From contig PEWM01000026.1 in assembly GCA_002779455.1 (NCBI GenBank), positions 1 through 8,715 on the forward strand: a DNA stretch of 8,715 bases, in the 5' to 3' direction. Origin of the DNA: Deltaproteobacteria bacterium CG07_land_8_20_14_0_80_60_11 (lineage in GTDB: Bacteria > Desulfobacterota > Desulfobaccia > Desulfobaccales > 0-14-0-80-60-11). How positions within the stretch are numbered: position 1 is the stretch's first letter; every line of letters starts with the position of its first letter. This document shows, in pieces, positions 5,259-8,715 of the stretch. A program made the position numbers and the translations under genes. Under the pieces are notes generated by a model. That model was not told the DNA's origin. It saw only the letters and a program-made list of their open reading frames with translations, and did not search any database.

Positions 5259-6464
5259 GTGGAGCAAGTCTGGTACACCGCGGCGGCCTGGATGGGCCTG
5301 GCCCTTCTGGCCAGCCTGATTTCCATCCGCCTCGGTATCTCTGTAGCCCTGGTGGAGATTTTTCTGGGCTTAGTGGCCGGCAACCTGGGAACGTACTTCG
5401 GGTCCGCCATCTTTCAACCCAATGCCTGGATTAACTTCCTGGCGGGCTTTGCCTCGGTGGTTCTGACTTTTCTGGCCGGCGCCGAGATCGAGCCGGAGGC
5501 CTTCCGGCGGCAGCTGAAACCTACCCTGGCCATCGGCATTCTTTCTTTCCTGCTGCCGTTTCTGGGGGCAGGGGCTTACGCTTACTGGGTCAGCGGCTGG
5601 ACCTGGCAGGGCGCCCAGATCGCCGGCATCGCCCTGTCCACCACCTCCATGGCCGTGGTCTATGCGGTGATGGTGGAGACGGGCCTCAATGAAACAGAGT
5701 TGGGCAAGCTCATCCTGGCCGCCTGCTTCATCACCGACCTGGGCACCGTCCTGGCCCTGGGGCTGATCTTTGCCAACTATGATTACTGGCTGCTGATTTT
5801 CACCCTGGTTACCGCGGTGGTCCTGTGGCGTTTACCGGCCGCCACCCGCTGGATGTTAGCCAGGTGGGGAGGCCGGGTGAGTGAGCCGGAGATCAAGTTC
5901 ATCTTCCTGATCCTCTGCGCCCTGGGCGGCCTGGCGGTCACCGCCCGGAGCGAAGCCGTGCTCCCCGCCTATCTCTTCGGCATGGTGGTGGCCGGCCTCT
6001 TCGTCCACAACAAGGTCCTTATCTTCCGTATGCGCTCCATTACCTTTGCCCTCCTGACCCCCTTCTTCTTCATCAAGGCCGGCACTTTGATTTCGCTGTC
6101 GGCGCTGCTGGCCAGCCTGGGCCTCCTGATGGTTCTGTTCGGGGTAAAGATGATCACCAAGGTCATCGGCGTCTGGCCCATGTGCAGAATCTTCAGGATG
6201 CCGCTCCGGGAGAGCAATTACACCACTTTGATGATGGCCACCGGTCTCACCTTCGGCAGCATCTCGGCCCTCTTCGGCTATAACTACGGCTACATCAATC
6301 AGGCTCAATATTCCGTCCTGGTGACGGTGGTCATCGCCTCAGCGGTGATTCCCACCATCATTGCTCAGGTCTTTTTCCAGCCCCGGGAAGTGGGCCCCCT
6401 GGGGGAGGCTGAGTTGGGGTACGTCGGCACCGCTGAGCACTTTTTGCATAGTGCGGATGAGTGA
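5259..6464 (+). CDS. CPA2-type monovalent cation/proton antiporter
   Basis: A 401-aa integral membrane protein with about 12-13 hydrophobic segments. It has CPA2 (KefB/NapA-like) features: LSTTSMAVVYAVMVETG (127-142), then ACFITDLGT (155-163) with the presumed ion-binding aspartate D160, TPFFFIKAGT (267-276), and a helix with lysines at 297 and 301. The usual family pair at the ion site is DD or ND; here it is TD, which may bear on stoichiometry or substrate. I place the start at the GTG at 5259, with AGGAGG seven bases upstream; the earlier frame openings (GTG 5208, ATG 5226) fall inside the terminator. It is the first gene after riboswitch D and 14 bases before the stress protein gene, so it is clearly in an operon. 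Likely Na+ or K+ exchange for protons. Direct fluoride transport is not shown. Confidence 0.9.
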   Translation: MEQVWYTAAAWMGLALLASLISIRLGISVALVEIFLGLVAGNLGTYFGSAIFQPNAWINFLAGFASVVLTFLAGAEIEPEAFRRQLKPTLAIGILSFLLPFLGAGAYAYWVSGWTWQGAQIAGIALSTTSMAVVYAVMVETGLNETELGKLILAACFITDLGTVLALGLIFANYDYWLLIFTLVTAVVLWRLPAATRWMLARWGGRVSEPEIKFIFLILCALGGLAVTARSEAVLPAYLFGMVVAGLFVHNKVLIFRMRSITFALLTPFFFIKAGTLISLSALLASLGLLMVLFGVKMITKVIGVWPMCRIFRMPLRESNYTTLMMATGLTFGSISALFGYNYGYINQAQYSVLVTVVIASAVIPTIIAQVFFQPREVGPLGEAELGYVGTAEHFLHSADE

Positions 6465-6478
6465 AAGGAGGTTATGAG

Positions 6479-6901
6479 ATGTTTCGGAAAATTTTGCTGG
6501 CTTATGACGGCTCCGAGGGCGCCAACCGGGCCCTGGAGGTAGGGATTGGTCTGGCTGAAATTCACGGCGCCGAACTCTGGGCGTTGGCGGTGCAGGAAAA
6601 ACTGCCCCGCTTCAGCGGCACCATCAACGAAGTCAAGGAAGAAAAGCAGTTTGCCGATGAACAATATGGCAAACTGCTGGAGGCCGCTAAAGTGAAGGCG
6701 AAAGAAGCCGGGGGAGAGCTCAAAACCCTCATGCGGCCCGGGCACCCGGCCCAGACCATCGTGGCGGTGGCGAAGCAAGGCAAGTTCGACCTGGTGCTGG
6801 TGGGCCACACCGGCCTTTCCGGGGTCTGGGCGGCCTTCTTGGGTACCACCGCGGAAAAAGTGAGCCGCCACGCCCCGTGCAGTGTCCTGATTGTGCGGTA
6901 A
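6479..6901 (+). CDS. Universal stress protein, UspA family
   Basis: A 140-aa single-domain protein beginning MFRKILLAYDGSEGANRALE, with the ATP-site aspartate D10. The nucleotide motif G-2X-G-9X-G-T is complete: G109, G112, G122 and T123. The C-terminal strand CSVLIVR is typical, and the length is normal for the family. The ATG at 6479 is seven bases after AAAGGAGG; the nearby ATG at 6474 is out of frame. It is the second gene of the riboswitch D operon. An ATP-binding Usp often works with a transporter, and here it may sense or modulate the antiporter, which is inference. Confidence 0.94.
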   Translation: MFRKILLAYDGSEGANRALEVGIGLAEIHGAELWALAVQEKLPRFSGTINEVKEEKQFADEQYGKLLEAAKVKAKEAGGELKTLMRPGHPAQTIVAVAKQGKFDLVLVGHTGLSGVWAAFLGTTAEKVSRHAPCSVLIVR

Positions 6902-6946
6902 TCCCTCCCTGCCAATGATGAAAAGCCCGGGAGGAAAATCTGCAGG

Positions 6947-7396
6947 ATGCAGGGAGGATTTATCCCAAACCTGAGCGAGGCGCACAGAAGCAGAATCAGG
7001 ATAACGCTCACCCTTCTGGATGAAGCCCTGGTTAAATTCGAGGATTGGGCCCAGGGGCGGGAAGTACGCTCCGTCCTTTATTGCGAAGAGAATACCCTCG
7101 ATCCCGAGAGGCGGGCCGGAATACTGGCCGATAGTGCCGGCATCCGCCGCATCATGGAGGAATTACGGGATGGTCTGCACCTGAAGGCAAGTCCTCAGGA
7201 CATCGCCAAAACCATACAGGCACACTGCTACATTCTCTGGGTGGACGTCCTGGAAATGACCAGCAAGTATCTGCGAGGTTTTGGCGAACCACCGGCGGAA
7301 TTGGTTAATTACCTGGACCCCAAGGCCTATCAAATCCTCCAGTATTTAGATCACCTCAAGGCATTGCTGACCAAACCTGGCTTTTTAGAAGGGTGA
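6947..7396 (+). CDS. Uncharacterised 149-aa protein in the fluoride riboswitch operon
   Basis: I do not recognise this protein. It looks soluble, mostly helical and charged, with no signal peptide or membrane segment. Notable parts are FEDWAQGREVRSVLY (31-45), a helical region around ILADSAGIRRIMEELRDG (59-76), the cysteines at 46 and 93, and a C-terminal LDPKAYQILQYLDHLKALL segment. The ATG at 6947 is preceded by GGGAGG at a rather long 12-base spacing, so the start is less certain than its neighbours. It lies 45 bases after the stress protein, and its stop is five bases before the MFS start, so it is translated as part of the same operon. A role linked to fluoride or ion stress is inferred from position only. 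Confidence 0.8.
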   Translation: MQGGFIPNLSEAHRSRIRITLTLLDEALVKFEDWAQGREVRSVLYCEENTLDPERRAGILADSAGIRRIMEELRDGLHLKASPQDIAKTIQAHCYILWVDVLEMTSKYLRGFGEPPAELVNYLDPKAYQILQYLDHLKALLTKPGFLEG

Positions 7397-7401
7397 ATCT
7401 T

Positions 7402-8601
7402 ATGGACAAACCGGCAGAAACCGACTCCAAATATCTCGGTAAAGCCGCGGCCTGGAAATTTATCATCCTGGTGGGGGTGGTCAGCCTCTTCAGCGACATG
7501 ACTTATGAAGGGGCCCGCAGTATCAGCGGCCCCTTTCTGGGGAGTCTCAAGGCCAGCGCCCTGGTGGTGGGGGTGGTGGCCGGCCTGGGGGAGTTCCTGG
7601 GCTACGCCCTGCGCCTGGGCTCCGGCTATCTCGCCGACCGCCTGGGCCGCTATTGGCTCATCACCTTTGCCGGCTACAGTCTGAATCTTTTGGCGGTGCC
7701 GCTCCTGGCATTGGCCGGGAGTTGGGAAATTGCCGCGGTGCTGCTGCTGGCCGAGCGCATCGGCAAGGCCATCCGCACCCCGGCCCGGGACGCCATGCTG
7801 TCCCACGCCACCACCGAAGTGGGCCGGGGCTGGGGCTTCGGTTTCCATGAGGCCATGGACCAGATCGGCGCGGTCACCGGACCGCTCATCGTGGCCGCGG
7901 TCTTATATTACCGCGGCGGGTACCGGGAAGGGTTTGCCGTTCTCTTGCTGCCGGCCGTTTTGGCGCTGGTGGTGATTACCGTGGCGGCGCGTCTCTATCC
8001 CCACCCCCAGCACCTGGAGGTGAGCGCCCCGGCGCTGGAAACCACCGGCTTCGCCCGCCCTTACTGGCTCTATGTGGTGGCGGTGGGGATGCTGGGCGCG
8101 GGCTATGCCGACTTCCCCTTGATCGCCTATCACTTCGGCAAAACCGCGCTGCTGCCTGCCGACTGGATCCCGTTATTTTATGCCGTCGCCATGGGGGTGG
8201 ACGCGGTGGCCGCCCTCGTCTTGGGACGTCTGTTTGACCGCCTGGGAATGCCGGTCATCATGGGTACGGCGGCCCTGTCGGCCTGCTTTGCTCCCCTGGT
8301 CTTTCTGGGAGGCTTTAATCTCGCCCTGTTGGGCATGGTCCTCTGGGGGATCGGCATGGGGAGCCTGGAGTCCATCATCAAGGCCGCCCTGGCGGAGATG
8401 GTGCCCCGGGACCGCCGGGCCACCGGTTACGGCATCTTCAACGCCGGCTTCGGCCTGTTCTGGTTCCTGGGCAGCGCCCTCATGGGATTGCTTTACGAGT
8501 TTTCCCTAAGCGCCCTGGTGGCCTTTTCGGTAACGGCTCAACTCCTGGCTATCCCCTTCTTTCTGGCGGTTTCCCGGAAAGCGTGTCTCCAACCCCATTG
8601 A
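7402..8601 (+). CDS. MFS transporter
   Basis: A 399-aa protein with about 11-12 transmembrane segments. It has the major-facilitator motif A after the second helix, GSGYLADRLGR (73-83), the related GRLFDRLG loop in the second half, and the conserved-looking SLFSDMTYEG (28-37) and RTPARD (125-130) segments. Proton-coupled export of a small molecule is the usual role of such proteins; the substrate cannot be read from the sequence. I choose the ATG at 7402, with AGAAGGG about six to eight bases upstream; a GTG at 7393 would overlap the previous stop (GTGA) but has no ribosome site. It is the last gene of the riboswitch D operon. No clear intrinsic terminator follows in 8602-8667. Confidence 0.88.
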   Translation: MDKPAETDSKYLGKAAAWKFIILVGVVSLFSDMTYEGARSISGPFLGSLKASALVVGVVAGLGEFLGYALRLGSGYLADRLGRYWLITFAGYSLNLLAVPLLALAGSWEIAAVLLLAERIGKAIRTPARDAMLSHATTEVGRGWGFGFHEAMDQIGAVTGPLIVAAVLYYRGGYREGFAVLLLPAVLALVVITVAARLYPHPQHLEVSAPALETTGFARPYWLYVVAVGMLGAGYADFPLIAYHFGKTALLPADWIPLFYAVAMGVDAVAALVLGRLFDRLGMPVIMGTAALSACFAPLVFLGGFNLALLGMVLWGIGMGSLESIIKAALAEMVPRDRRATGYGIFNAGFGLFWFLGSALMGLLYEFSLSALVAFSVTAQLLAIPFFLAVSRKACLQPH

Positions 8602-8667
8602 CCGGGAGTACCAGGAAACCGCGGGGGAGACAGACGGGACTAGGGACCGGCAAGACCGTCCAACCCC

Positions 8668-8696
8668 TTGACAAAATTACCGCGCCTGCGTATATA
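8668..8696 (+). promoter_or_regulatory. Near-consensus sigma70 promoter for a unit beyond the window
   Basis: TTGACA (8668-8673), a 17-base spacer and TATATA (8691-8696) form the best promoter in the window. The start would be near 8703, with about 13 transcribed bases visible. The gene it drives is outside the window. Confidence 0.8.
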
Positions 8697-8715
8697 AATT
8701 AGGTGCCCTTGGGGG

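Noticed and set aside
5856..6308. A 150-aa leftward frame and similar long antisense frames opposite the antiporter, Usp, MFS and GTPase genes
   Set aside because: These are codon-bias shadows with H/G/E/Q-rich or R/P-rich composition, opposite genes with clear family motifs.
1..8715. CRISPR array, tRNA, rRNA or insertion sequence
   Set aside because: No regularly spaced direct repeats, cloverleaf-like segments, rRNA signatures, transposase-like proteins or terminal inverted repeats with target duplications were seen.

Overview
The window is a compact, GC-rich bacterial segment with close gene spacing and sigma70-type promoters. A formate-tetrahydrofolate ligase of the long (593 aa) type, with a binding loop that differs from the classical bacterial one, suggests a strict anaerobe with Wood-Ljungdahl chemistry. 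A Desulfobacterota (deltaproteobacterial) origin is my best guess, but this is inference and not proven by the sequence.

The most striking content is four fluoride (crcB-type) riboswitches, arranged as two back-to-back divergent pairs. Pair 1 lies at about 1926-2211 and pair 2 at about 4951-5225. All four carry the core layout: a GATG-type loop, a short stem, a P3 hairpin, then CTGAT and a 3' pseudoknot strand. In each one the 3' pseudoknot strand is also the 5' arm of a Rho-independent terminator, as in a transcriptional ON switch relieved by fluoride. The two leftward switches resemble each other, and so do the two rightward ones, so the whole divergent module looks duplicated.

Layout from left to right. 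The left edge holds the first ten codons of a small leftward gene (1-30) with its own promoter. Next is a leftward dynamin-like GTPase (149-1903) behind leftward riboswitch A. Rightward riboswitch C (2117-2211) follows. It has a promoter and a perfect terminator but no gene after it, and it faces the 3' end of the leftward fhs gene (2366-4147). Two small leftward genes come next: 4283-4501, and 4635-4919, which is a paralogue of the left-edge gene. They are headed by leftward riboswitch B. Rightward riboswitch D then heads a four-gene rightward operon: a CPA2-type cation/proton antiporter (5259-6464), a universal stress protein (6479-6901), an unrecognised 149-aa protein (6947-7396) and an MFS transporter (7402-8601). 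A near-consensus rightward promoter at 8668-8696 starts a further unit outside the window.

Taken together the region reads as a fluoride-stress locus without crcB or eriC/CLC-F in view. Ion and solute export plus a stress protein are on one side. A membrane-remodelling GTPase and a small-protein family with two members are on the other. Fhs may be a downstream member of the riboswitch B unit, or may be separately controlled through a CRP/FNR-type palindrome in its leader.
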